Below are positions 21,525 to 32,489 of a stretch of DNA of 64,000 nucleotides, piece after piece. Under the pieces are notes generated by a model. It saw only the letters and a program-made list of their open reading frames with translations. It searched no databases and was not told where the DNA came from. Position 1 is the stretch's first letter. Every line of letters begins with the position of its first letter. A program made the translations under genes and the position numbers. Location: NCBI GenBank assembly GCA_963969495.1, contig OZ018329.1, forward strand, positions 146,876,502 to 146,940,501, in the 5' to 3' direction. This DNA comes from Ceratothoa steindachneri. Taxonomy: Eukaryota; Arthropoda; Malacostraca; Isopoda; Cymothoidae.

Positions 21525-23771
21525 TTATTCTACGCTATTCGGTAACGCATTCCTACTGAGTGCGTCAGCGACCTGGTTATCGGAACCTTTGATATAATTT
21601 ATTTTAAATTGATACTCTTGCAAGAGTAAACTCCAGCGCATGATGCGGCCGTTTGAGTGTCTCAAATTCCTAATATAGGCTAACGGACGGTGGTCGGTTC
21701 CTATTTGAAATTCTTTACATATCAAGTACAGCTTGAATTTGTCTATGACCCAGATAATTGATAGAGCTATCTTTTCTCTAGTGACATATCTCTTTCCGCG
21801 TGGTAATAATTGACGACTAGCATATGCAACTGGATGACTCGTTCTGTCATCCACGTATTGAAGGAGTACACCTCCAATGCCCTCGTTGATCACGTCGGTC
21901 TTAACCCCAAAGGATTTTTCCGGGTTGGGCAACTTAAAAATGGGGGCAGAAATGAACTTACTTTTGAGCTGATTAAAATGGGAAACAGCGACATCATTCC
22001 AACGTAAACGATCGGAGAAATTCTTTTCCTGAAGGGGCCATAGGGGGGCCGAAATTGCAGCGAAATTCGGAACAAATCGCTGATAGGGAGAAGCTGATCC
22101 TAGGATCGATCTTAATGGCTTCTTTGTAATCGGGAGGGGCATGTCGGCGATTGCCTTAATCTTGTTCTCGTGGGGACCTAATTTGCTTCGTCCTATTTTG
22201 AAACCCAAATATTTGATGGTTTCTTGGGCAAACTGGCATTTGCTGGGGCCAATGGTGAGGCCATTTTCACGCAGTTGCTCGAAAAGAGCTAATAGGGCGG
22301 GTAAATGGTGATTCCATTTAATTAGTTCTTGTAGCTGACTCTTCTGACGTGGTGTCAGCTGCGCGTCACTATCCAGGTCAGAGGGTTCTAAAGACTCGCC
22401 TGGTAGGGAAGGAGGAGGGTAATCGGCATCAGGTTGGATGCACACTGTCTGGATTACATTAAGGGACTCCGCGGGGTAATCTTCTTCAAGCGCCGATGCT
22501 TCGTCCAGTTCTACGAAGGTATCTCCATGGGCGCATTGGGGGTTCTTTTTTTCTTGGTGTCCAGGGACAGTCTCCGTGTCCTTGTCTGGGGCCTTATCAC
22601 CTAAGGGTGTTAGTGATTCACACTCCTCTTTTGCCGTCCTAAAGTCCTGGTTAGGGGTCTCCGAGAAATCGGACGGTATCGGGGTTCTGATGGGGACGGG
22701 CTCCTGGGCTTCTTTCTTATCTCGGCCTTGAGGAAGGGCGGCCTGAATCACAGGGTCGAAACTTACTTGGGGGCTCTGTCCTATAAGTACGGAACAGAAT
22801 TTTATGGGTGCTACAATGACTTCAGCCCAGCCATTATAATATTGACACTGCAGGTAACATCTAGCGACGGGGAATCTGTTCGCCCGCCCAAGTTGGTCAT
22901 GTACCACCGCAAATTTTTCGTGGTTAGAGACCACTGGGAGGAGTTCGTCGGACACGATGAAGCACGTACATCCTGTGTCCCTGACGAGAGTCGATACTCG
23001 ACAGCTGTCCACGCTGCCCTCCTCATATTTCAAAGTTCCCGATGAACTTTTACCAAAAACAAAATTTACCTGGTGGCCTGACGGAGGGGGAGAAGTTTCT
23101 GCTTGGGTCTGCACCACCGGGGGAGCCGGGGTCGCATTAATCTGGTGAACTTGGTGGGCTGGTCCGCTTTTAAGCCTAGAATTTTGGGGGCAATTCCAGC
23201 TCATGTGGTTTTCTACACCACAGGTGAAGCATATGGTTGGTCGTTTCGGGAAGAGAGATGGAGGAGAAGTCTTAACGGGAGGTTTGGAGTCCCGTTGTTG
23301 GTTTTGGGGAAAGAAGTTTTGGGGTTTTACGGGGCTCGGAAACTTTGTCAGCTTCCCTGGGAAGGAGCGCGAGTCCGTCCTTCTTTCTTCTCGTTGGATT
23401 TCTTTTTCTCGTTCTTCTCGTTGTATTTTTCCTTCTCGTTCTTCTCGTTGGATTACTCTTTCCCGTTCCTCTCTTTCTCTTTCTTTTTCTACCTTTTTTC
23501 TTTGAACTTCTGCTTTAATCCGAGCTAATTCAATCTGAAGCTCAGCTTGTCTTATCCGTTCCTCTCTTTCTCTTTCTTCTCGTTGTATTTCTCTTTCTTC
23601 TCGTTGTATTTCTCTTTCTTCCTCTTTTCTTTGTATTTCTCTTCCTTCCTCTTTTCTTTGCTCCTCTTGAATGTACTCAGTTAGTTCTTTTCCGGAAAGT
23701 CCACAGAACTCTCCTTGCGCTTTAAAGATTTCAAACTGAGTCATCTTTGCACTTGGAGGCGCACTAGTCAA
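21525..23771 (-). CDS. Element 1 Gag-protease-RT thumb-RNase H polyprotein, polymerase core and integrase missing
   Basis: One open frame of 748 aa. Residues about 1-150 are a charged Glu/Arg-rich coiled coil (Gag-like) starting after MTSAPPSAK; the first Met is at 23769-23771. About 185-197 has a CCHC zinc knuckle (CFTCGVENHMSWNC). About 265-275 has an aspartic protease DTG (RDTGCTCFIV). A Pro/Glu-rich linker follows, then the RT N-terminal start (LTPRQKSQLQEL) joined directly to WNHHLPALLALFEQL, which normally lies just after YxDD; the polymerase active site is therefore deleted in frame. The thumb (FVPNFAAISAPL) and an RNase H with candidate acidic residues (KTDVINEG, REKIALS, GTDHRPLAY, GSDNQVADALS) follow. 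No integrase. It could still make a protein, but cannot copy itself. Confidence 0.9.
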   Translation of the reverse strand: MTSAPPSAKMTQFEIFKAQGEFCGLSGKELTEYIQEEQRKEEGREIQRKEEEREIQREEREIQREEREREERIRQAELQIELARIKAEVQRKKVEKEREREERERVIQREEREGKIQREEREKEIQREERRTDSRSFPGKLTKFPSPVKPQNFFPQNQQRDSKPPVKTSPPSLFPKRPTICFTCGVENHMSWNCPQNSRLKSGPAHQVHQINATPAPPVVQTQAETSPPPSGHQVNFVFGKSSSGTLKYEEGSVDSCRVSTLVRDTGCTCFIVSDELLPVVSNHEKFAVVHDQLGRANRFPVARCYLQCQYYNGWAEVIVAPIKFCSVLIGQSPQVSFDPVIQAALPQGRDKKEAQEPVPIRTPIPSDFSETPNQDFRTAKEECESLTPLGDKAPDKDTETVPGHQEKKNPQCAHGDTFVELDEASALEEDYPAESLNVIQTVCIQPDADYPPPSLPGESLEPSDLDSDAQLTPRQKSQLQELIKWNHHLPALLALFEQLRENGLTIGPSKCQFAQETIKYLGFKIGRSKLGPHENKIKAIADMPLPITKKPLRSILGSASPYQRFVPNFAAISAPLWPLQEKNFSDRLRWNDVAVSHFNQLKSKFISAPIFKLPNPEKSFGVKTDVINEGIGGVLLQYVDDRTSHPVAYASRQLLPRGKRYVTREKIALSIIWVIDKFKLYLICKEFQIGTDHRPLAYIRNLRHSNGRIMRWSLLLQEYQFKINYIKGSDNQVADALSRNALPNSVE

Positions 23772-24080
23772 CCAACTAAAATTCCTCGCAACAAGAATTA
23801 TGCTTCTATAGAATTAGCCTACCTAAATATGGGCACTGAACTATTCGTACTTGGTTTCTCAATCTAAATAACCACTGACTAAAATCACAAAAAAAAAACA
23901 CAAACAAATTATTATGTCCGTTCCTTGAGCTACTCCAGCTTCTTAAGTTTAAAAAAAAAGGGGGGATAGCAATCGTTAAAACAAAAGGGAACTACTATAT
24001 TCTATTATTATAACGAATAACACTATGCTTTACTCGACTGAGACCAGTGTTTGCAAAGATATAGCGTTAAACCTTACACA

Positions 24081-24090
24081 CCTGATACCA
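24081..24090 (-). other. Element 1 candidate primer binding site
   Basis: The minus strand reads TGGTATCAGG about 22 bp inside the 5' LTR, with the TGG start of a site pairing with a tRNA CCA end. Element 2 has TGGTGTCAGG in the equivalent place. The gap from the LTR is longer than usual. Confidence 0.45.
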
Positions 24091-24112
24091 AATTAAATAG
24101 TATATATATATA

Positions 24113-25333
24113 TGTCGTAGAATGACTCCCGACGATACCATATATATCTATTCGTTGAGGGAACTTCCTTAATTATCTTTAGAGTGCGTTTACTGTCTGG
24201 CGGCCGATATTATGTATCTTCAAAATGCTTAAGAAGTGGAACTGAGCTCAAGGATAATAATATTGCTATCATTAATAAAATAGAGTTTTATTAATAATAA
24301 CTATAAACAATACACAAAAACGGAAAATATTGACATAAACAGAATGGAAAGGGTCGTGGAGACTCGGGCTAATCCGAGGATTTAAAGGATTAAAAAAAGG
24401 TAAAACAAATATAGAGTTAAAGAGATGGGATGGTTCGATAAACAATTTAAAGCACAGAATAGAATTGACAAAAGGGATCAATACTCAAAAGGTGACGTTT
24501 GGCTTACGTAACTTTTCATTAGGGTGCAGTGGAAGGTACTTGAAGGAATATTCGGTCCGCTGGCGAGTTCCAGCCGAAGGGGGGGATAAAAGGATCCCGA
24601 CGAGGCGTCTTGGAAAGGAGAACTGTTACTCGACGAACGGCTTGAAGAACAATGGCTGTTCTACTTTGTTCTCTTCTGAACAAAGGGGGGAATGAGAACC
24701 GTCTCTTGTCTACGGGCTCAAGAACAATGGCTGTTCTAATGTTGTTCTCCTTGAACAACAGGGGGGGGGATGAGAACCGTTTCTTGGCGAAGGGCTCAAA
24801 ACGAACAATGGCTGTTCTAATGCTGTTCTCCTTGAACAACAGGGGGGGAAGCCTTAGGGACGTGGCGTCGGAAAGGCTCGAACCTTTGGCACTCAAGGAA
24901 TATTGTCCTCCTTCTGGACAAGTGATGGTGAATCTCGAGGTCGAGGTCCCTTGGCGCACAAAGGGAGAGAGGGTCGTGGTGATGTTTCGTGACGAAAATC
25001 TGGATCTCCAATCTGATCTTAGTGGTAAAGTTTCCATATAAATAGCCAGGACATCTCCTTGGCGTGGGGGAAAATGGAGTGGAAGCTTGGAGGGAACGCA
25101 CAGCCGGGCCGGGGAACAATGCCTTATCTGTTCATAAGCCTAACTCGATCTGGCGAGGTCGGCGTATGGGGGCGAACGGGGGGGACGATAACCTCCTTGT
25201 TTAAACATTGGCATCCGGTAGCTGAGATAAGACTCCAAGCCTCGAATCGAAGATGCACGTGGGCAGCATCGTGGTTTTAAATAATACGGGGTAGGAGTTG
25301 AAATTAAACGCAGCTTCAACACGTTCTTTTACA
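24113..25333 (-). repeat. Element 1, 5' LTR (right)
   Basis: 1,221 bp, nearly identical to the left LTR. Differences seen: two fewer G in the run near 24580, one more G near 24762-24769, C to T near 24624, and C to T near 24990. Confidence 0.95.
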
Positions 25334-25775
25334 ATCTAACTATCAGAGATGGATATACCAAATCGTTAGAAGTTTTCTATCTATCAGAGATAGATATAAC
25401 TAATGGGAAGAAGTTATCTTTCTACCATAGATGAATATACTAAAATGGTTTTAAGTTATCTTTCTAGCAGATATGAATATACCAAATGGGTAGAAGTTAT
25501 CTATGAGAGATGGATATACCAAATTGTTAAAGGTTTTCTATCTATCATTGGTGGATATACCAATTGGGTAGATGTTATCTATCTATCAGAGATGGTTAAC
25601 CAAATGGGTAGATGTTATCTATCAGACATGGATATAACAAGTGGGTCGAAGTTACCTATCTATCAGAGATGGTTATATCAAATTGGTAGAACTTCTCTAT
25701 CAGAGATGGATATACCAAATCGATGGAAGTTATCGATCTATCAGCGATGGATATACCAAATAGGGATATGTTAGC
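25334..25775 (+). repeat. Satellite A, block 2
   Basis: About 11 copies of the same 41-bp unit between element 1 and element 3. It begins with the ATCTA target copy of element 1 and ends with the TTAGC target copy of element 3. Confidence 0.93.
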
Positions 25776-27464
25776 TGTAGAGAAATATAAACGTAACGCG
25801 ACACAGAGGTCCAAGCGGACATATATATTAAAATTCCTCTCCAGAGAGAGCGAGAGAAAAGAACAAGAAATTGAGGTGCGTGAGAACGGTAAGCATTTTA
25901 CTAACAGTCAAACTGCCGAATGGCTCTGATCTCCCCGCCCGGTGGGGAGCCGACTCGATTTGCCCGCCCCAAGGATGCTGCAATAGGCCATTAGGCAGCT
26001 CTAATAAGAAACTGGCCGGAGTGAAATTGCGGAAGAATTCATCTAGCTGACGGTTTGAACAACTCGCTAGGCAAAACACCCATTTAATCGCCGAACTCAA
26101 AAGATCCGATTACTACGAAGTCATGAGGCCCGCGGTTAGAGCGCCAAAGAGTGGCGTAAGAACAAAAGACCACCGAGGAGAAATAGTGGGACGGTTGTCG
26201 GTGCCTCTTCGTGAGAAGCAGACCTGGGCTCCACGGTATCGCCTCCCCCCCCCCCTCTCATTGCGCGCCCCTCAGTGGCATTGCCCCATCCCCCTTAGTT
26301 GGGGCGGTCCCCTGGTTATAAATAAGCCCCTAAGGAAGGAAACAGATTATTCTGTTAGAGACGATAGAGGACTAGATTTTTGTTGATCAGTCCCTCGCAC
26401 TGTTCCGGACTCGACTTCGAAGATTTAGAAGTTCGTCTTGTCTTCGTATCGGTGCCATACCGATTTATCCCTTGCAGACTTAGCAAGAGGTCTGGCTGGA
26501 TCAAAATTCCTAAGTGCCAAACAGGAATTTCGGGAGCAAGATAAAAGAAGTTATCAGCTCATCCTCGAGGGACTGTCAAGTCGAAATCTCATTAATTTTG
26601 AAAGAAGAAGAATTGATTCCCAAGTTAGTTCCCTTTAATTACTTTCGGGATCACCCCATATACTAAAACCCAGTTTGGTAAATCTGCAAATTTGACGAGG
26701 GTACAAGAAGAACTCGAGAGCTACAAAGAAAGGTACTCCTTGAGCCAGAGAGCACAACCTCTCCATCCAACGAATGCCTTGCCGTTCATTGAGATAAAGT
26801 AATCGCAGCAAGTGGTTATAAGCTGGGAAGTCTAAGGTCGTCTTTTAGATTCATAACCGGGTCGATAAAATCATAAGAGATTGACATCGGTTTCTACGGT
26901 CACCTTGACAACCCCCTCACTCCCCTCTTCATCGTTATAACGAGACACCTGAATTTCTCCTTCGTTGTGAAGTCTGGTGTCTCTGAAGACTCACTGAAAA
27001 AAACAGTATAGCGACATTCGTCAATCCCTGTCCCGATCAAGGTCATGTAAGTCTGAATGACTAGATATATTTTTTTGGTTAATTAGGATTTTTAAAACTG
27101 TCCTAAGCTAACTAAGGAAGAAATAGTATTCCGTGACTTCTGTAATATTTTAGTTAGAATAGGGAGAGTAAATGGTGGTATAACTCTGTAACTGAGAGGC
27201 CTCCAGAAATAAGCTATCTGGCTATTGGTTTCTTTATGTGAGGCCTACTATGTTTTGATCAGAGCTCTCGTCAGAAGTAGGCCAATATTCGAAATGAGCG
27301 AGTGATAGAATAGTAGAAGTAATTATGAACTAAGACCATGTTAAACTGAGAGAATTTCTTGTAAATATAAATATTTGAGTTAATTGATAAAAGATATATT
27401 TTTGGTTAATTCTTGGTGTTTTACTGGATCCTACGTGCTGACCGGATTTTTCCTTAAAACTGAT

Positions 27465-28940
27465 TGTAAGGGAATGGTCAGTTCCCCCCCCCCTCCTCGA
27501 CCACTCTTGGTGCAGTTCCAAGGCGGTTACCGCAAGGACATCCGCCCCAGGCATCGGCGAAGCGAAAGCGTAACCACAACGTGGCTCAACCCAGTGCCAC
27601 GAAAGACCCTAAAGGTCAAAAAGGTAAGATGTCCCCCAGGAGAGTGAGATCCAGTTTCACGTCGAACAAGAAATTGGAGACGGGTTTCTCCCAATCTCGA
27701 TGGCTAACGAGGAGCCGATGTTTGACTTCGTGGGAAAGACCGTTAGGAAAAAGAACTCTCCTGGGGCCGTCCTCAAGCCCCTCTCCCCCTTACCACTCCC
27801 CCAGTGGGGGTGCGAGGTATAAATGAGGAACTCTGAGGAAAATCGTGGTAGTATACGTCAGTCTCTAGGTGACGAAGTCCTCGGATCCACAACCGAGCTA
27901 CCGAGACTGGAGAGGTAGTTTACTTGTGTCGCCAGACCAAGAAGCACCCTGCAAGAGAGGCAGGGCTACCTACCTTAAGGGGCTAAGAAAAAGCTCATCC
28001 TTGAGCTAAGTCCCTGGTTATCTAACCAAACAATAAGTGAACTTTGGTAAGTTCGACTTACTCTCGCCAGAGAGACTCCTCATATCCTGGTGCACCTTAA
28101 ACACCAGGGGTATTCCTCGTCCTTGAGGAATTAAGAAGAAGAAGGAAAAGGCTCCCCCTCGAGCCCGTTATTCGGTGGCCACACCAAACTTTAAGTAACT
28201 TATTCTCGCCAGAGAAACCCCCCTCCATTATCCTCGCCCTTGAAGAAGACCCTCCCCGAGTTCAGTCCTCGTCCATAAGGAAATTAGTAACGAAGGAGAA
28301 AAGCTCCTCCTCGAGCTCGTTACTCGGTGATCACACCGCACTCCAATTTAACTTGAATTAAGAACCAAGTTCGACTCATCTCGCTAGAGAGACCACGACT
28401 GCCTAGGTGGTGCATAAAGCACCGAAATTGTTCTCGTCCTGAAGAACCCCCCCCCCCCCCCCGGAAGAACGTGTGGACCCCCCAGCTGCTACCCTCGCCA
28501 AGACGACCGTGGAATTCCGCCCATCTACACGCGTCAAGAGTAAATATTTCTGAGGCCCTTTAAACTCCACGAGTCCGTAAGCCTAATTTTTATATTATTG
28601 TTGTGTAGAGAAAACGTTAACCAAGTTTTGTGGGTAAACTAATTTAATTAATTTTTGTTTAGGATAATATTCCTAGTATTCCTGTAGTTAATGTATAAAT
28701 GTTATGTATTCATTTGATAAAGGTCAATTATAAGTTATTTTGGGATTAATGTTCGTTTCTCTTATATATATCCTTACGTGTTGCACAACAGCTCTGTTCT
28801 TTAAGATATTCTTATAATATCAATATATTAGACACTCTTAGCACTCTTAGAGACTAGAACAAAAAGGAGGGGCATTCTACCACACTAAATTAAAGTGGTG
28901 TCAGGTAAGTAGGGTTCTTATCAGAAAGAATTCTACGACA
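27465..28940 (+). repeat. Element 2, 5' LTR
   Basis: 1,476 bp. TATA box TATAAAT at 27818-27824, C-rich runs at about 27484-27493 and 28447-28462, and a TGGTGTCAGG copy inside the LTR at 28896-28905. It differs from the right LTR at about half a dozen substitutions plus C-run length. Confidence 0.95.
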
Positions 28941-28949
28941 TAATTAAAG

Positions 28950-28959
28950 TGGTGTCAGG
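28950..28959 (+). other. Element 2 candidate primer binding site
   Basis: TGGTGTCAGG lies nine bases after the LTR end and matches the TGGTATCAGG site of element 1 at 9 of 10 bases. Confidence 0.55.
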
Positions 28960-29248
28960 TTTTGTAGGTTGTTATTAGAAAGAACCCAGCAGTGTCTAAT
29001 TAAGAAAGAGCCAACACGTAAAGGAATATCAAGAACAATAGAATAATTGACGAGAGGAAAATTGGTAGAGTTAGGGGTGGTAACAATCTCAAGGTAATTG
29101 GTAGGTCAAGTGGTAAATTTGTTTTCGGAGTGGTATTTCAATCAGCATAGTAGTGGAATTAAGGGTAAGTTATGCTGAGCGCTACCTGGTGAGTGGCGGC
29201 ATAATTATCTGAAAATACAGAAAGGAAAAATCGACGGACCAACACGAA

Positions 29249-29782
29249 ATGGATCCAGTCACAAGATTTTACCAACAAGCCCAAAGTCTGGGACTTGAAG
29301 GCACAGAAATGCATGACTACGTCATGGCAGAATTAAGAATAGATTGTGTAGAAGAAGAAAGAATTTTGGATATAGAAGAAGAACAAGAATTAATAAAGTT
29401 TGAGAGAGAAAAAGAGGATATAAAAAGAGAGAATAAAAGAGAAAGTGAATTAATGGAAATATGGATGAACCGGAAAAGTGAAGAATCCCGAATACAGTGG
29501 AAAATAGAAACAGAGGAAAGAAGAATGCTGAGAGGAGGTAAAACAAGCGAAAGAATAATACTGTTGAAAAGAGAAGCACGAGAATTCAGAATAAGGATAG
29601 AAATGGAAGATGAAGAAAGAAGACTAAAGATAAAGCTGGAAGATGAAGAAAGAAGAACTCGACGGGAAAACGAAATAGCGAAAGCAGAACAAGAAGCCGA
29701 GGAAAGGAGAATGAAGAGGGAAAAAGAGTCGAAAGAGAGGAGAATAAAGATTAAAAAAGAAATAGATGAAAGAAGAATGTAG
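29249..29782 (+). CDS. Element 2 Gag-like coiled-coil protein, N-terminal part
   Basis: 177 aa starting MDPVTRFYQQAQSLGLEG, then an almost continuous Glu/Arg/Lys heptad-like stretch (EERRLKIKLEDEERRTRREN and similar) predicted to be one long coiled coil. Composition and the short LGL-G head resemble the N-terminus of the element 1 polyprotein. It ends at TAG 29780-29782, and the charged sequence continues past the stop in the same frame to about 29876. The Gag role is inferred from position after the primer binding site and from composition. Confidence 0.7.
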   Translation: MDPVTRFYQQAQSLGLEGTEMHDYVMAELRIDCVEEERILDIEEEQELIKFEREKEDIKRENKRESELMEIWMNRKSEESRIQWKIETEERRMLRGGKTSERIILLKREAREFRIRIEMEDEERRLKIKLEDEERRTRRENEIAKAEQEAEERRMKREKESKERRIKIKKEIDERRM

Positions 29783-29838
29783 AGGGAAAAAGAACGTGCT
29801 CAAGCTGAAAGAGAGAAGAGAGAGAAGAAAAGGAAAGA

Positions 29839-30663
29839 TTGCTCGCACTCGAAAGAGCACCCATCGAGAATCTCATAGAGGCCGAGGAAGTTGTAGCCCG
29901 GCCTGGACCTAAGAAAGGACCATCGAGGGAAACCCAGCCAAATGGGGTAACGATGGAAGAAGTAGGAAGTAGGAATGAGGTACCAGCAGGAGTATCTAAG
30001 GAAAAACCTACGAGGAGAACCCAGCCAAATGGGGTTATCAGGGAAGAAGTAGAAGGTAGAGTAGAGGTACGAGCAGGTGTACCTGAGGAACTACCGGCGA
30101 AGAGAATCGAGTCAAATGAGTTGACAAGGAAGGAGGAAAGAGGTGCTATTGCGATACACCCAGGTAAGACTAATCAAATGGTAGAAGCGGATGAGTATCC
30201 CCTACCCCTAGTAGTCTCCTCCCCGAACGGAACGTCCACGGAGTTACCGCTAAATCACCAAGGCATAGGGAGCGCCACGCCCTTTAACGACCTCGCAGGG
30301 AAAAGTTTTCTCGATCCCCAAAGATCGAACCCAGACACGATCTTCCCGTGTACCTGGTTAAAGGAGAGCTATGAGACTCAAGTTCTCATCAATTATGCCC
30401 CGCCTCAACAGGCCGCTCTAGCTATAATGTTCAGTTTAAAGGTAGTCAAGTACAATAAGAAGGGTAATTCGAGTAGGTTGAAATACCGCTACCATTTAGT
30501 ACCATACTTGGGTAGACTCAATAACCAGAACGGCCGACTCAGGCGCGGTAGAATAAGGGTCACAGAGCACCATTTTAGGATCAGCTACATCAAAGGAGCC
30601 GATAATGTACAGCTGCTCTATAGGTGGAGACGAAAAACCATGGAAGGTTATTTCAGTACCTAA
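29839..30663 (+). pseudogene. Element 2 residual Gag-Pol frame with RNase H tail
   Basis: 274 aa in another frame, starting in the continuation of the coiled coil. It contains two imperfect 30-35-residue repeats (TQPNGVTMEEV and TQPNGVIREEV), a variable Pro/Glu-rich part, and near the end RLNNQNGRLRR then TEHHFRISYIKGADNV, the last strands of a gypsy RNase H. There is no CCHC knuckle, protease DTG, YxDD or integrase, so most of pol was deleted. It is probably not functional. Confidence 0.7.
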
Positions 30664-31013
30664 TGAGCGTGAAACCATGTTTTCATTTGTTGTTCGTGTT
30701 AATATTTATCGGTAGGATTTAAGTTCTCAAAAACTTAGAAAGGTAAGGAAGTAGCTTGTTTTGTTGTTTTTTTTGTGTGGGTAATCGATGAATTAAGGTT
30801 TTTTTAATTTTCTATGTAAAATTGTATTGCGAGTAGGTCTAGCTCAACAAATTGCCTGTGTAAACGCGCGCGTGGGCGCTCATGTGTAAGGAAACTTAAT
30901 GTAAGAGAGGGCTCAAAGAAATGCAACTTTGCTAAGCTCGACTAGGTTGAGTAAGTTGTTTTGAGTTCCCGGGGGCATCCCTCTCTCCCCATTAAATTCT
31001 TCGGTGGGAGGTG
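30664..31013 (+). other. Element 2 3' untranslated region and polypurine tract
   Basis: About 350 bp without genes. GGTGGGAGGTG just before the 3' LTR is a plausible polypurine tract. Confidence 0.55.
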
Positions 31014-32489
31014 TGTAAGGGAATGGTCACTTCCTCCCCCCCCCCCCCTCGACCACTCTTGGTGCAGTTCCAAGGCGGTTACCGCAAGGACATCCGCCCC
31101 AGGCATCGGCGAAGCGAAAGCGTAACCACAACGTGGCTCAACCCAGTGCCACGAAAGACCCTAAAGGTCAAAAAGGTAAGATGTCCCCCAGGAGAGTGAG
31201 ATCCAGTTTCACGTCGAACAAGAAATTGGAGACGGGTTTCTCCCAATCTCGATGGCTAACGAGGAGCCGATGTTTGACTTCGTGGGAAAGACCGTTAGGA
31301 AAAAGAACTCTCCTGGGGCCGTCCTCAAGCCCCTCTCCCCCTTACCACTCCCCCAGTGGGGGTGCGAGGTATAAATGAGGAACTCTGAGGAAAATCGTGG
31401 TAGTATACGTCAGTCTCTAGGTGACGAAGTCCTCGGATCCACAACCGAGCTACAGAGACTGGAGAGGTAGTTTACTTGTGTCGCCAGACCAAGAAGCACC
31501 CTGCAAGAGAGGCAGGGCTACCTACCTTAAGGGGCTAAGAAAAAGCTCATCCTTGAGCTAAGTCCCTGGTTATCTAACCAAACAATAAGTGAACTTTGGT
31601 AAGTTCGACTTACTCTCGCCAGAGAGACTCCTCATATCCTGGTGCACCTTAAACACCAGGGGTATTCCTCGTCCTTGAGGAATTAAGAAGAAGAAGGAAA
31701 AGGCTCCCCCTCGAGCCCGTTATTCGGTGGCCACACCAAACTTTAAGTAACTTATTCTCGCCAGAGAAACCCCCCTCCGTTATCCTCGCCCTTGAAGAAG
31801 ACCCTCCCCGAGTTCAGTCCTCGTCCATAAGGAAATTAGTAACGAAGGAGAAAAGCTCCTCCTCGAGCTCGTTACTCGGTGATCACACCGCACTCCAATT
31901 TAACTTGAATTAAGAACCAAGTTCGACTCATCTCGCTAGAGAGACCACGACTGCCTAGGTGGTGCATAAAGCACCGAAATTGTTCTCGTCCTGAAGAACC
32001 CCCCCCCCCCCGGAAGAACGTGTGGACCCCCCAGCTGCTACCCTCGCCAAGACGACCGTGGAATTCCGCCCATCTACACGCGTCAAGAGTAAATATTTCT
32101 GAGGCCCTTTAAACTCCACGAGTCCGTAAGCCTAATTTTTATATTATTGTTGTGTAGAGAAAACGTTAACCAAGTTTTGTGGGTAAACTAATTTAATTAA
32201 TTTTTGTTTAGGATAATATTCCTAGTATTCCTGTAGTTAATGTATAAATGTTATGTATTCATTTGATAAAGGTCAATTATAAGTTATTTTGGGATTAATG
32301 TTCGTTTCTCTTATATATATCCTTACGTGTTGCACAACAGCTCTGTTCTTTAAGATATTCTTATAATATCAATTTATTAGACACTCTTAGCACTCTTAGA
32401 GACTAGAACAAAAAGGAGGGGCATTCTACGACACTAAATAAAAGTGGTGTCAGGTAAGTAGGGTTCTTATCAGAAAGAATTCTACGACA
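31014..32489 (+). repeat. Element 2, 3' LTR
   Basis: 1,476 bp, a direct repeat of 27465-28940. TATAAAT at 31370-31376. The in-LTR primer-site-like copy is at 32445-32454. Confidence 0.95.

Larger units (their letters stand above)
19881..25333 (-). mobile_element. Element 1: complete but non-autonomous gypsy-class LTR retrotransposon
   Basis: Two direct repeats (19881-21102 and 24113-25333) flank 3.0 kb of internal DNA. Both LTRs run TGTCGTAG...TTTTACA. The 5-bp target duplication ATCTA is at 19876-19880 and 25334-25338, and removing the element restores the satellite A period. The LTRs differ by two substitutions seen by eye plus two G-run length changes, so insertion was recent. The internal ORF is on the minus strand, so the right LTR is the 5' one. 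Confidence 0.95.
27465..32489 (+). mobile_element. Element 2: non-autonomous gypsy-class LTR retrotransposon
   Basis: 5,025 bp. Direct repeats 27465-28940 and 31014-32489 run TGTAAGGG...TCTACGACA. The target duplication CTGAT is at 27460-27464 and 32490-32494. The internal region of 2.07 kb keeps only a Gag-like coiled coil and the tail of RNase H. It is nested inside the solo LTR element 3, so it is younger than that insertion. Confidence 0.95.

Noticed and set aside
21810..23528. Plus-strand frames opposite the element 1 polyprotein
   Set aside because: Antisense shadows of a 748-aa frame with clear domains.
27384..27826. Small frames in the element 2 LTRs
   Set aside because: Present in both LTR copies because the LTR is duplicated; no coding features and they overlap the TATA box region.
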